DNA of 64,000 nucleotides from Lachnospiraceae bacterium (GTDB lineage Bacteria > Bacillota > Clostridia > Lachnospirales > Lachnospiraceae), in contig CAJTFW010000003.1 of NCBI GenBank assembly GCA_910575445.1, positions 248,001-312,000 on the forward strand, in the 5' to 3' direction. The notes beneath the pieces are model-generated. The model did no database searches and was not told the DNA's origin. It saw only the letters and a program-made list of their open reading frames with translations. The position numbers were made by a program, and so were the translations under genes. Positions 16,111 through 25,398 of the stretch are shown piece by piece. Numbering within the stretch: position 1 is the first letter of the stretch; the number at the start of each line of letters is the position of its first letter.

Positions 16111-18003
16111 ATGGGAGACTTTAAATTAACAACAGTTGAAGAGTTCGAAGCCGCTACTAACCGACTGCTCGAAACCGGCGCAAAAGTTGGCGCTGATGCA
16201 TGGCAGCTCCGCGTTAAGAACCAGACACCGCATTGTAAATTCGGTGAGCAGGGTATCTGCTGCCGTATCTGTTCTATGGGTCCATGCCGTATCACTCCAA
16301 AGGCTCCGAGAGGAATCTGTGGTTGTGACGCTCACGGTATCGTAGGACGTAACTATCTGAAATTCACTGCAGGCGGCGCTGCTGCTCACTCTGACCATGG
16401 TCGTGAGATTTGCCATACCCTGCATGCAACCGCTCCAGATGGGGCTTATAAAGTAAAAGACCCAGAGAAACTGACTCGTATCGCAAAAGAGTGGGGTGTT
16501 GAGACCGAAGGCAAAGATATCTATGCATTGGCTCATGAAGTAGCTGAGATGGCTCTGTTAGAGTATGGTAAGCCATTTGGATTCCAGCGTTTTATCAATC
16601 GTCTGCCACAGCATACCTTAGACCTGTGGGATAAAGCTGGTATTACACCACGTGCGATTGACCGTGAGGTATCCTGTGCATTACATATGACTCATATGGG
16701 ATGTTCTTCTCTGCCAGAGGCTTTAGTTCGTCAGTCTTTACGTACTGGTCTTTGTGATGGATGGGGCGGCTCTATGTGTGGTACAGAGTTCTCTGACGTT
16801 TTGTTTGGAACTCCAAAGCCAATTGAGACTGAGGCAAACCTTGGCGTTATGAACGCTGACAATGTAAATATCGTCGTTCATGGACATGACCCGTCACTGT
16901 CCGAGATGGTATGTGAATATGCTGATGACCCAGAGATGATTGCATACGCAAAATCTGTTGGTGCAAAAGGCATCACCGTATCTGGTGTATGCTGTACCTC
17001 TAATGAGGTTGCTATGCGTCGTGGTATCCCGATGGCTGGTAACTTCTTACAGCAGGAGAACGTAGTTCTTACAGGCGCTTGTGAGGCAATCGTAGTGGAC
17101 GTTCAGTGTATCTTCCCGGCACTTGGACCTCTGAGCAAATGCTTCCATACCAAATTTATCACGACTTCTGCAATCGCTCGTATGCCAGAGTCTGAGTATA
17201 TCCACTTTACTGTAGGAACTGCTGCAGAGAAGGCAAAAGAAATCGTGAAGATGGCATGTGACAACTTCAAGAATCGTAAACCAGAGCTGGTACATATCCC
17301 AGATATGAAACAGAAAGCTACGGTTGGATATTCTCTTGAGGCAATTGTTAAAGTACTAGACGGCGTTACCAACTCTCAGGTAGATGTACTTGGAACAACC
17401 AAACCTCTGTTAGAGTGTGTAACTTCTGGTGTTCTTCGTGGTGCAGTAGCTATGGTTGGATGTAACAACCCGAAGATTCGTCCTGATACCGCTCATATTG
17501 AGCTGATGAAGAAGCTGATTGCAAACGATATCATCATCGTTGCATCCGGTTGTGCAGCTCAGGCAGCAGCAAAGGCTGGACTGATGGATAAGAGAGCAAA
17601 AGACCTGTGTGGCGCTGGTCTGAAACGTGTTTGCGAGCTTGCGGATATTCCTCCAGTATTACATATGGGTTCCTGCGTGGACATCAGCCGTATGATGGTT
17701 CTGGTTGCAGAGCTTGCAAAAGATTCTGGACTGAAGATTTCTCAGCTTCCTGTTGTAGGATGTGCTCCTGAGTGGATGTCCGAAAAAGCTGTTTCTATCG
17801 GTAACTATGTAATCGCTACTGGTATCGATACATTCCTTGGCGTAGACCCATATGTAAGCGGTTCTTCCGAGATGGCAGGATGGCTGACTAATGATGTACG
17901 TAACATGGTTGAGGCTGCGTTTACTGTAGAGACCGATATTGAAAAACTTGTAGATGCTATGATTGACAGAATTGAAGAGAAGAGAGCTGCTATCGGCATC
18001 TAA
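16111..18003 (+). CDS. acsA: Carbon monoxide dehydrogenase, catalytic subunit of CODH/ACS
   Basis: A 630-residue Ni-Fe-S CODH of the CooS/AcsA family, which reduces CO2 to CO for acetyl-CoA synthesis. The N-terminal cysteines that bind the D- and B-clusters are visible at 42, 50, 51, 54, 59, 70 and 72 (KFGEQGICCRICSMGPCRI). The C-cluster region includes GVCCTSNE, VDVQCIFPAL, VGCNNPKIRPD and GSCVDISRM. Length is normal. GGAG lies before the ATG. It forms the alpha2beta2 enzyme with AcsB, encoded after the intervening cooC copy. Confidence 0.96.
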   Translation: MGDFKLTTVEEFEAATNRLLETGAKVGADAWQLRVKNQTPHCKFGEQGICCRICSMGPCRITPKAPRGICGCDAHGIVGRNYLKFTAGGAAAHSDHGREICHTLHATAPDGAYKVKDPEKLTRIAKEWGVETEGKDIYALAHEVAEMALLEYGKPFGFQRFINRLPQHTLDLWDKAGITPRAIDREVSCALHMTHMGCSSLPEALVRQSLRTGLCDGWGGSMCGTEFSDVLFGTPKPIETEANLGVMNADNVNIVVHGHDPSLSEMVCEYADDPEMIAYAKSVGAKGITVSGVCCTSNEVAMRRGIPMAGNFLQQENVVLTGACEAIVVDVQCIFPALGPLSKCFHTKFITTSAIARMPESEYIHFTVGTAAEKAKEIVKMACDNFKNRKPELVHIPDMKQKATVGYSLEAIVKVLDGVTNSQVDVLGTTKPLLECVTSGVLRGAVAMVGCNNPKIRPDTAHIELMKKLIANDIIIVASGCAAQAAAKAGLMDKRAKDLCGAGLKRVCELADIPPVLHMGSCVDISRMMVLVAELAKDSGLKISQLPVVGCAPEWMSEKAVSIGNYVIATGIDTFLGVDPYVSGSSEMAGWLTNDVRNMVEAAFTVETDIEKLVDAMIDRIEEKRAAIGI

Positions 18004-18048
18004 TATTTGGAAGAAATAAGTAAATTATTTGACCGGAGGGTGACAACA

Positions 18049-18816
18049 TTGAAGATAGCAATTACCGGAAAGGGCGGAGTCGGAAAGACCACCTTTGCAG
18101 CAACACTTGCAAGACTATATGCAGAGGAGGGAAGGACGGTTCTAGCAGCTGATGTGGACCCGGATGCCAATCTGGGGCTGGCACTTGGCTTTCCTGAGGA
18201 TTTGCTGGACTCCATCATTCCCATCAGTAAAATGCGCAAACTGGTGGAGGAGAGAACCGGAGCTGGCGCAGACAATCAGTTCTATACGCTGAATCCCAAA
18301 GTGGATGATATCCCAGATACGTACAGTAAGACCTATAACAAGGTGAAGCTGTTGCTTTTAGGTACTGTGGAGACCGGCGGTGGCGGATGTGTCTGTCCAG
18401 AACATGTAATGTTAAGAAGGATTATCAATCATCTTGTGCTAAGAAGCAGTGATGTGGTGATTATGGATATGGAAGCTGGCCTGGAACATCTAGGGCGGGG
18501 AACCTGTGAATCCATGGAACAGTTTATCGTCGTTATAGAGCCAGGCGCAAGAAGCGTCCAGACCTATAAAAATGTCAAACGTTTAGCTGACGACCTTGGC
18601 ATCCGCCAAGTGCGGGTAGTCGCCAACAAAGTGCGCAGTACAGAAGATGAAGAATTTATCCGTTCAAAGATTCCGGCAGAGGATTTACTTGGGTTTATCC
18701 ACTATAACACGGAAGTGATAGACGCGGACCGCCAGGGGAAATCTCCCTATGATTTCAGCGAATCCGCGACAGAGGAGATTCGGAAGATAAAGAATATCCT
18801 CGATCAATCAAACTGA
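18049..18816 (+). CDS. CooC/AcsF-type ATPase (second copy)
   Basis: A 255-residue nickel-insertion ATPase, paralogous to the cooC before acsA. It starts LKIAITGKGGVGKTTFAA with the deviant Walker A, then ADVDPDANLGLALG, the metal-site region GGGGCVCPEH (about residue 115) and MDMEAGLEHLGRGT. TTG 18049 is chosen because GGAGG lies 9 bases upstream. Set between acsA and acsB, it resembles AcsF/CooC proteins thought to mature CODH/ACS. The two copies differ in sequence, so they may have different targets. Confidence 0.88.
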   Translation: MKIAITGKGGVGKTTFAATLARLYAEEGRTVLAADVDPDANLGLALGFPEDLLDSIIPISKMRKLVEERTGAGADNQFYTLNPKVDDIPDTYSKTYNKVKLLLLGTVETGGGGCVCPEHVMLRRIINHLVLRSSDVVIMDMEAGLEHLGRGTCESMEQFIVVIEPGARSVQTYKNVKRLADDLGIRQVRVVANKVRSTEDEEFIRSKIPAEDLLGFIHYNTEVIDADRQGKSPYDFSESATEEIRKIKNILDQSN

Positions 18817-18840
18817 TTTTAAATTTGGAGGTATAATACC

Positions 18841-20970
18841 GTGACATTATTTGATAGAGTATTTGGCGGCAACGACGCAGTCTATGGCCTGACAGAGGCT
18901 GCAATCGACAAAGCCATCGCAGAGCATGGTGCTGATAAGGCGGTAGCATTTCCACATACTGCATATAGCTTACCATGTTACTACGCAGTAACCGGAACGA
19001 AAGTTGCAAATCTGGGAGAGTTAAAGACCGCTCTTGGCGTTGTAAAGACTCTGATGACCAGAGAGAAGAGATTAAATGATGCATTTATGAGTGGTGTTGC
19101 AACCGCTCTGTGTGCAGAGTTTATTGAAGTATTAAAATATATCGATGGAGCAACTCCATATGAGGAGCCATTATATGGCCATCTAGCAGATGCTACCATC
19201 CGTGAGCTTGGTGTACCGCTGGTAACTGGCGATATCCCTGGTGTAGCAGTTATCCTTGGCAGCGCTCCAACCAAAGAAGATGCCGTTGCACTTGTAAAGA
19301 GCTATCAGGCACAGGGTATCTTAGTTACGCTTGTTGGTGGCGTAATTGACCAGTGTGTAGAGGCTGGCCTTAGCATGGGTTATGCCGTACGTATCGTACC
19401 GCTTGGAAAAGACGTAACCTCTGTTATCCATGTAGTATCCGTAGCACTTCGTGCAGCTCTTATCTTTGGTAATGTAACCCCTGGCGATGCAGCAAATCTG
19501 ATGAAGTATACCTTTGAGCGTGTACCTGCATTTGTCAATGCATTCAAGCCATTAGACGATGTTATCGTAGCTTGTGGTGCTGGCGCTATCGCACTTGGAT
19601 TCCCAGTTGTTACCAATGAGACTGAGAACATCTTCCGCGTTCCAAAGAGCTTAATCGTTCAGGAAGACGTAGATAAATTCAACGCAACCTCTCTTGAGGC
19701 ACGTGATATTAAGATTAAAATCACCAAAATTGATATTCCAGTATCCTTCGCATCCGCATTTGAAGGTGAGATTATCCGTAAAGGTGATATGCAGGTGGAG
19801 TTCGATGGTTCCAGAAAAGACTGCTTCGAGTTAGTACAGACCAAAGAGCTGACCGCAATCGAAGACCATAAGTTTACGCTGATTGGAAAAGACTTTGATG
19901 AGTTTGAAGTCGGAAGCAAGAACGCTATCTCCTATATCGTAGATGTAGCTGGTAAGAATATGCAGTCTGACTTTGAGCCAGTCTTTGAGCGTAAATTCCA
20001 TAGCTATGTAAACTGCATCGAGGGTGTTATGCATACGGGACAGCGTGATATGATTCGTGTTCGTATCAGCAAAGCTACCTTTGAGGCTGGATTCCGTGCC
20101 AAAGACCTTGCAGAAGTTCTGTATGCAAATATCAAGAACGAGTTTGATGCAGTGGTTGACAAATGTGCAGTGACCATCATCACCGATGAAGCAGAGTGTA
20201 GCAAACTTCGCCATGAGCTGGCAATCCCTGCGTATGACCGTCGTGATGAGCGTCTGACCACTCTGACCGATGAGGCAGTTCCTGTATACTACAGCTGTAT
20301 TATGTGTCAGGCATTCTCCCCAAGCCATGTCTGTGTGGTAACCCCAGAGAGACTTGGACTTTGTGGTGCTGTGTCATGGTTAGATGCAAAAGCAACCAAC
20401 GAGCTTGACCCAGAAGGACCTTGCCAGGTTATCACCAAAGAGAAAGTTATCGATGAGAACCTTGGACGTTATGAGGACGTAGATGAAGCAGTTGCAAAAT
20501 ACTCTCAGGGTGCCCTAGAGCACGTAACCTTGTACTCCATTATGGAAGACCCAATGACTTCCTGTGGATGCTTTGAGTGTATCTGTGGTATTGAGCCTTG
20601 CTCGAATGGTGTGGCAATCACCAACCGTGAGTATGCAGGTATGACCCCACTTGGAATGACCTTCGGTGAGTTGGCTTCCATGACCGGTGGTGGTGTACAG
20701 ACTCCAGGCTTTATGGGACACGGCAAGCACTTTATCGCTTCTAAGAAGTTTATGAAGGCAGAGGGTGGATTTGAGCGTATCGTATGGATGCCAAAAGACC
20801 TGAAAGAGACGGTAGCAGAGAGACTGAATAAAGCTGCAAAAGAAGTATACAATATCGACAACTTTACGGATATGATTGGTGACGAGACCATCGCAACCGA
20901 CCCAGAGACGTTACTTACGTTCCTGACCGAAAAAGGACATCCGGCACTGAATCTTGAGCCTCTGATGTAA
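18841..20970 (+). CDS. acsB: Acetyl-CoA synthase
   Basis: A 709-residue acetyl-CoA synthase, which joins CO, a methyl group and CoA at the A-cluster. By comparison with the Moorella enzyme, Cys486, 489, 498 and 508 (YYSCIMCQAF, VCVVTPERLGLC) hold the [4Fe-4S] part, and the Cys575-Gly-Cys577 motif holds the distal nickel. The N-terminal CODH-contacting domain and a tunnel region are present. GTG 18841 follows TTTGGAGGTATAATACC. A terminator separates it from acsD, so stoichiometry relative to the corrinoid protein may be set there. Confidence 0.96.
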   Translation: MTLFDRVFGGNDAVYGLTEAAIDKAIAEHGADKAVAFPHTAYSLPCYYAVTGTKVANLGELKTALGVVKTLMTREKRLNDAFMSGVATALCAEFIEVLKYIDGATPYEEPLYGHLADATIRELGVPLVTGDIPGVAVILGSAPTKEDAVALVKSYQAQGILVTLVGGVIDQCVEAGLSMGYAVRIVPLGKDVTSVIHVVSVALRAALIFGNVTPGDAANLMKYTFERVPAFVNAFKPLDDVIVACGAGAIALGFPVVTNETENIFRVPKSLIVQEDVDKFNATSLEARDIKIKITKIDIPVSFASAFEGEIIRKGDMQVEFDGSRKDCFELVQTKELTAIEDHKFTLIGKDFDEFEVGSKNAISYIVDVAGKNMQSDFEPVFERKFHSYVNCIEGVMHTGQRDMIRVRISKATFEAGFRAKDLAEVLYANIKNEFDAVVDKCAVTIITDEAECSKLRHELAIPAYDRRDERLTTLTDEAVPVYYSCIMCQAFSPSHVCVVTPERLGLCGAVSWLDAKATNELDPEGPCQVITKEKVIDENLGRYEDVDEAVAKYSQGALEHVTLYSIMEDPMTSCGCFECICGIEPCSNGVAITNREYAGMTPLGMTFGELASMTGGGVQTPGFMGHGKHFIASKKFMKAEGGFERIVWMPKDLKETVAERLNKAAKEVYNIDNFTDMIGDETIATDPETLLTFLTEKGHPALNLEPLM

Positions 20971-21009
20971 TTTAGAGAGGTTTTTCGGACACAGCGTTGA
21001 TAAGCCATC

Positions 21010-21045
21010 AGGGCGCCCTGCTTTTTTTGCAGGGTTGCCCTTTTG
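21010..21045 (+). terminator. Terminator between acsB and acsD
   Basis: Arms AGGGCGCCCTGC (21010-21021) and GCAGGGTTGCCCT (21029-21041) pair with a small bulge around a run of seven T, and TTTT follows. It probably ends or attenuates the CODH/ACS transcript before the corrinoid-protein genes. Confidence 0.75.
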
Positions 21046-21059
21046 GAATGTATAAAAGC

Positions 21060-21088
21060 TTTTCCTCGGAGAGTTTTTATGATATAAT
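21060..21088 (+). promoter_or_regulatory. Candidate internal promoter for acsD
   Basis: A perfect TATAAT (21083-21088) lies 17 bases after a weak TTTTCC (21060-21065). Directly behind a terminator and 68 bases before acsD, it would restart transcription for acsD-acsC-acsE. Confidence 0.5.
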
Positions 21089-21155
21089 GATACTGTCTAG
21101 TGGTGCTTTTTGGCATTAATGGATAGATTTTACATATTTTAAGGAGGATATACCA

Positions 21156-22097
21156 ATGCCATTCAATGGAAAATCAGGAAAATTCAATGCTTCCATAGGC
21201 ACAGTCGAATTTGGCTGTGGCGAGAAAGCGATCAAAATCGGCGGCGAGAATGTATTACCATTCTATACGTTTGATGCACCGATTGAGAATGCACCAAAAG
21301 TTGGCGTTATGATCTCTGACCTTGGTCTGGAGGCTGAGCCAGCAGGTGTGAAAGCATACTATGAAGGATGCACGACCATGGCTGATATTGCGAAAAAAGC
21401 AGCAGCTATGCCAGGCGCTGACTTTGTATGTCTGAAATTAGAAGGAGCAGACCCAAACGGCGAGAATAAGTCTACTGAAGACTGCATGACAGTAGTAAAA
21501 GAAGTCATTGACGCCATCGATGTACCTCTTGTTATTGCTGGATGTAAGAACGTAACCAAAGATGCAGAGCTTTTGACCAAAGCATCTGAAGTTGCACAGG
21601 GTAAGAACGTGATTATTCTTGCAGCAAAAGAAGAAGATTACAAAGGTATTGGTGCAGCAGCAGGTCTTGCATACAACCAGAAGGTTGGAGCAGAGTCTGC
21701 AGTCGATATCAACCTTGCAAAACAGCTTAATGTATTAATCTCTCAGCTGGGAGTAGCACCATCCAATATCGTAATGCATGTTGGTACTGCTACTGTAGGT
21801 TATGGTTTTGAGTACGTAGTATCCACCATGGATCGTATCAAAGCAGCAGCATTATCCCAGAACGATGCACAGTTACAGATGCCGATTATTACACCAGTTG
21901 CTGACGAGGCATGGAATGTAAAAGAGGCTATGGCTTCTGAAGAAGATATGCCAGAGTGGGGCGCTCAGGAAGCTCGTGGAGTGAGCATGGAAGTGTCTAC
22001 GGCTGCTTCTGTATTGGCATCCGGTTCCAACGCAGTCATTTTGAAACATCCGACTTCCGTTGCAACCATTTCTAAAATGATCAAAGAACTGATGTAA
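21156..22097 (+). CDS. acsD: Corrinoid iron-sulfur protein, small subunit
   Basis: A 313-residue TIM-barrel subunit of the corrinoid iron-sulfur protein, which carries the methyl group from methyl-THF to acetyl-CoA synthase. It begins with the beta segment FNASIGTVEFGCGEKAIKIGG and has the barrel signatures LVIAGCKN and NVIILAAKEEDYKG. It has no iron-sulfur cysteines, as expected for AcsD. AAGGAGG precedes ATG 21156. acsC follows after 20 bases, and the two proteins form a heterodimer. Confidence 0.95.
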   Translation: MPFNGKSGKFNASIGTVEFGCGEKAIKIGGENVLPFYTFDAPIENAPKVGVMISDLGLEAEPAGVKAYYEGCTTMADIAKKAAAMPGADFVCLKLEGADPNGENKSTEDCMTVVKEVIDAIDVPLVIAGCKNVTKDAELLTKASEVAQGKNVIILAAKEEDYKGIGAAAGLAYNQKVGAESAVDINLAKQLNVLISQLGVAPSNIVMHVGTATVGYGFEYVVSTMDRIKAAALSQNDAQLQMPIITPVADEAWNVKEAMASEEDMPEWGAQEARGVSMEVSTAASVLASGSNAVILKHPTSVATISKMIKELM

Positions 22098-22117
22098 TCG
22101 GGAAGGAGGAAAATACA

Positions 22118-23464
22118 ATGGCATTAAAAGGTTTAGATATTTTTAAGCACACACCAAAAACAAACTGTAAAGAGTGCGGAAGCCCAACCTGTATGGCTTT
22201 CTCTATGAAAGTGGCACAGGGTGCAGTTGATATTACAAAATGCCCACATATCTCTGAGGAGGCATTGGCTGCATTATCTGAGGCAACAGCTCCGCCAATG
22301 AAGAGTATCAAAGTTGGTACTGGCGATGCAGAATATACGTTAGGCGGCGAGACCGTATTAGCTAGACATGAGAAGACTTTTGTAAGCAAACCAAGATTCG
22401 CAGTGAATCTGACTCCAGATATGGATATCGATGCAGTGCTTGCTGAGGCAAACAAAGTAGATTATGACCGTATCGGTGAGAGAATGCATGCAGAGATGGT
22501 ATACGTAGAGTTTACCGGCGATGCGGCTGCTTACACAGAGGCAGTAAAGAAAGTAACTGGAAAAGGCAAGACCATTATCTTAGCATGTAAAGATGTAGCA
22601 GCAGCAAAAGCAGCTTTGGATGTATGCAAAGCGGAAAAGCCAATCTTATGTGGCGCAGATGCATCGAACTATGCAGAGATGGTTGAAGTTGCAAAGGCGG
22701 CTGAGGTTGTCTTGGGTGTAACGGGTGCAGATATCAATGATTTATATGATACCACCGCAGCTATCGAGAAGCTTGGCTACAAAGAGTTAGTGCTTGATAC
22801 CACTGGCAAAGACATCAAAGAGACCTTTGCTATCACGGTTCAGGCAAGACGCGCTTGCCTTGCAAAAGAGCCAGACAGAACCTTTGGATATCCATCCATC
22901 GTCAACCTGTCCAAAATTGCTCCAAACGATGAGGCTATGCAGATTGCACTTGCTTCTGTATTTATCCTAAAATATGGTTCCATCATTGTTATGGATACCA
23001 TGAACTATGCAAGAGGTCTTGCACTGTATGGATTAAGACAGAATGTCTACACTGACCCACAGAAGCCAATGAAAGTGGAGCCAGGCATCTATCCTCTGAA
23101 TGGTGCAGATGAGAACTCTGTAGTTCTGACCACGGTTGACTTTGCACTGACCTACTTCGTTGTATCTGGCGAGTTAGAGCGCTCTGGTGTACCTTGTAAC
23201 TTAGTTATCAGTGATGCAGGCGGACTTTCCGTACTGACTGCATGGGCTGCTGGTAAACTGTCTTCGACTTCCGTATCCAAATTTATCATCGAAGAAGTAG
23301 AGCCAAAGGTTAAGTCCAGAAAGCTTATCATTCCTGGTAAAGTTGCTGTATTAAAGGGTGATATCGAAGCAAAACTTCCTGGATGGGAAGTAATCGTTGC
23401 TCCAAACGAGGCTGTACAGCTTGTGAAGTTCTTAAAAGACCTTCAGGCAAACGGCGAAATCTAA
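22118..23464 (+). CDS. acsC: Corrinoid iron-sulfur protein, large subunit
   Basis: A 448-residue corrinoid-binding subunit. The N-terminal [4Fe-4S] domain has Cys17, 20, 25 and 42 (TNCKECGSPTC, TKCPHIS). A TIM-barrel follows, then the C-terminal B12-binding region with GVPCNLVISDAGGLSVLTAWAAGKLS. It takes the methyl group from AcsE and hands it to AcsB. The cobalt is sometimes oxidised and is then reactivated by AcsV, encoded at 25.4 kb. AAGGAGG precedes ATG 22118. Confidence 0.96.
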   Translation: MALKGLDIFKHTPKTNCKECGSPTCMAFSMKVAQGAVDITKCPHISEEALAALSEATAPPMKSIKVGTGDAEYTLGGETVLARHEKTFVSKPRFAVNLTPDMDIDAVLAEANKVDYDRIGERMHAEMVYVEFTGDAAAYTEAVKKVTGKGKTIILACKDVAAAKAALDVCKAEKPILCGADASNYAEMVEVAKAAEVVLGVTGADINDLYDTTAAIEKLGYKELVLDTTGKDIKETFAITVQARRACLAKEPDRTFGYPSIVNLSKIAPNDEAMQIALASVFILKYGSIIVMDTMNYARGLALYGLRQNVYTDPQKPMKVEPGIYPLNGADENSVVLTTVDFALTYFVVSGELERSGVPCNLVISDAGGLSVLTAWAAGKLSSTSVSKFIIEEVEPKVKSRKLIIPGKVAVLKGDIEAKLPGWEVIVAPNEAVQLVKFLKDLQANGEI

Positions 23465-23477
23465 GATTTAGGATAGT

Positions 23478-23501
23478 CGGACCGCACTACCATGCGGTCC
23501 G
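23478..23501 (+). other. Intercistronic hairpin between acsC and acsE
   Basis: Perfect 9-base arms CGGACCGCA and TGCGGTCCG around CTACCA. No T-run follows, so it is likely an mRNA stabiliser or processing site rather than a terminator. Confidence 0.55.
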
Positions 23502-23533
23502 GCGATATAAAAAGCATAAAGGAGAAGATAAGG

Positions 23534-24319
23534 ATGGGAAAATTTATAGTTATTGGTGAGAGGTTATCTGCAACAGCACCATCTGTGAACAAAGCTTTTA
23601 CAGAGAGAGACCCACAGCCAATTATTCAGCGTGCAAAACAGCAGTTAGATGCAGGTGCATATTATCTAGATGTCAACATTGGACCAGCTGAGAATGATGG
23701 ACCAGAGCTTATGAAGTGGGCAGTTCAGCTTCTTCAGAGCGAGTTTGACAATGTACCTTTAGCTCTTGATACTGCTAACAAAGCAGCTATTGAGGCTGGT
23801 ATCTCTGTTTACAATCGTTCCAAAGGAAAACCAATTGTAAACTCTGCAGATGCAGCAGGAAGAATTGAGTACATTGACCTTGCAGCAGCTAACGATGCAA
23901 TCGTTATCGCTCTTTGCAACGGTGAAGGTATTGCAAAAGACAACGATGAGCGTATGATGTACTGCCAGACCATGCTTGAGAGAGGTATGGAGCATGGCAT
24001 GGACCCAGGCGATCTGTGGTTTGACCCATTATTCCTTGTTATCAAGGGTATGCAGGACAAACAGATGCAGATTCTTGAGTGTATCAAGATGCTTTCTGAT
24101 ATGGAACTGAATTCCACTGGCGGTCTGTCCAACAACTCCAACGGTATGCCAAAACATATCCGTCCGATTATGGACTCCGCAATGGTTGCTATGTGTATGA
24201 CATGTGGTCTGACCTCTGCTATCGTAAACCCGAACGATTTACGTCTGATGGAGACCATCAAGTCCTGCGATATCATCAAGGACAATACACTGTATGCAGA
24301 TTCCTATCTGGAAATCTAA
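23534..24319 (+). CDS. acsE: Methyl-THF:corrinoid iron-sulfur protein methyltransferase
   Basis: A 261-residue pterin-binding TIM-barrel enzyme that moves the methyl group from methyl-THF to the corrinoid protein. It starts MGKFIVIGERLSATAP and has YYLDVNIGP, LALDTAN, IVNSADA and the C-terminal TGGLSNNSNGMP. The length fits the Moorella enzyme. ATG 23534 is chosen because GGAGAAGATAAGG lies upstream; the longer frame from 23492 runs through the intercistronic hairpin. Two unrelated membrane-protein genes follow before acsV. Confidence 0.95.
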   Translation: MGKFIVIGERLSATAPSVNKAFTERDPQPIIQRAKQQLDAGAYYLDVNIGPAENDGPELMKWAVQLLQSEFDNVPLALDTANKAAIEAGISVYNRSKGKPIVNSADAAGRIEYIDLAAANDAIVIALCNGEGIAKDNDERMMYCQTMLERGMEHGMDPGDLWFDPLFLVIKGMQDKQMQILECIKMLSDMELNSTGGLSNNSNGMPKHIRPIMDSAMVAMCMTCGLTSAIVNPNDLRLMETIKSCDIIKDNTLYADSYLEI

Positions 24320-24340
24320 GATACCTAAGACAGAAGATAG

Positions 24341-24373
24341 ACAATACTGCCGGCATTATGCTGGCAGTATTGT
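24341..24373 (+). other. Intercistronic hairpin after acsE
   Basis: Perfect 11-base arms ACAATACTGCC and GGCAGTATTGT, with further inner pairing. The following bases are ACTAAAGG, not a T-run, so a stability or weak pause element is more likely than a full terminator. Confidence 0.5.
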
Positions 24374-24416
24374 ACTAAAGGCATAATTATATAGGGCATA
24401 AGGAGAGTGTGTATAG

Positions 24417-24905
24417 ATGAAGAAAAGCTGGTCTTTTACGGATATGAATGGAAGGCAGCACAATATAGAATATAAGAGCGGCTTTGGAAACAAGTTGATT
24501 GTCGATGGAAATACCTACAAACTTAAATCCCAGAACTGGTTTATCCAAGTCTTGGATTATTCAATTGAGATTGCTGGTACCGATATTCGTTTAGTTGTAA
24601 TTGGCAATAAGGCGGATGTAGCGATTAATGGTGTCTATATCGGAAGTGGTGAGCCATATATTCCGATTCAGGCCAATACACCAGCTTATGTATGGGTTCT
24701 GGTTGGTATCAGTACCATTGGTATTTATTTCTTATTTGGGCTGCTAAGTGCTTTGATTGGTATCTTGATGAGTACCTTCTATGTAAAGCTTGCATTAAAT
24801 AAGAAGACAGGTGCCGTGATTGGATGCTTTGTAGGATGTACGGTTCTACAAGTTATTGTATGGTTTGTTGTCGTCTTTTTACTTAATTCGATTTCCTATT
24901 ATTAA
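24417..24905 (+). CDS. Hypothetical membrane protein between acsE and acsV
   Basis: I do not recognise this 162-residue protein. The first 90 residues are soluble and beta-rich with short repeated turns (SGFGNKLIVDGNTYKLKSQ, ADVAINGVYIGSGEPYIP). Two or three transmembrane helices follow (about 98-125 and 130-160). A purine-rich GGAGAGTG precedes ATG 24417. It sits in the Wood-Ljungdahl block on the same strand, with a DUF4190-like gene after it. A link to acetogenesis is possible from position only. Confidence 0.65.
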   Translation: MKKSWSFTDMNGRQHNIEYKSGFGNKLIVDGNTYKLKSQNWFIQVLDYSIEIAGTDIRLVVIGNKADVAINGVYIGSGEPYIPIQANTPAYVWVLVGISTIGIYFLFGLLSALIGILMSTFYVKLALNKKTGAVIGCFVGCTVLQVIVWFVVVFLLNSISYY

Positions 24906-24931
24906 CCCTTTTAGAAAGAAGGAGATTCAGT

Positions 24932-25270
24932 ATGGATTTTAATCAGGACGACAATCAGAGATGGCAAGAGCCGATACCACCACAGTCCCAGGTAATTCTT
25001 CGGGAAGTGACACAGCAAAGAGACAATAAGTTTGCAACGACCGCTATGGTTTTGGGAATTATTACCCTGTTAGTATGCTGGGTACCAGTGCTTGCAATTA
25101 TCACTGGAATTGTTGGAATTATCATATCCATTGTCAGTCTTATAAAAGAAGACAGAAAGTGGATGCCAATTTTGGGGATGATTTTTTCTATTATTGGACT
25201 TACGATTGCAGCTATTTTTACCCTTGGTTTTTTGGTAGAGTTTTTATATTATATGAACAATCCATATTAG
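24932..25270 (+). CDS. DUF4190-like small membrane protein
   Basis: A 112-residue protein with a polar N-terminus rich in Gln and Pro, then ATTAMVLGIITLLVCW and two transmembrane helices (about residues 34-66 and 74-105), matching the DUF4190 pattern of small two-helix membrane proteins. GGAG lies before ATG 24932. Its TAG stop falls at the start of a 59-base tandem repeat. No function is known for the family; here it is an unusual insertion between acsE and acsV. Confidence 0.65.
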   Translation: MDFNQDDNQRWQEPIPPQSQVILREVTQQRDNKFATTAMVLGIITLLVCWVPVLAIITGIVGIIISIVSLIKEDRKWMPILGMIFSIIGLTIAAIFTLGFLVEFLYYMNNPY

Positions 25271-25384
25271 GTGTGAGGCACAGGAATGTGCCTCTGTGTT
25301 TTAAAATCACTTACACAAACAGAAATTAGGTGTGAGGCACAAGAAGGTGTCTCTGTGTTTTAAAATCGCCTTACATAAATAGAA
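25266..25384 (+). repeat. Tandem duplication of a 59/60-base hairpin unit before acsV
   Basis: Copy 1 (25266-25324) and copy 2 (25325-25384) both begin ATTAGGTGTGAGGCACA and end with AGAA. Each contains a hairpin followed by TGTGTTTTAAAATC. In copy 1 the arms GAGGCACA and TGTGCCTC are perfect around a GGAA loop. In copy 2 the base changes keep seven pairs by using a G-T pair, which suggests the structure is retained. They may act as weak terminators or stability elements setting acsV expression. Confidence 0.75.
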
Positions 25385-25398
25385 TAGGAGATTACAAT

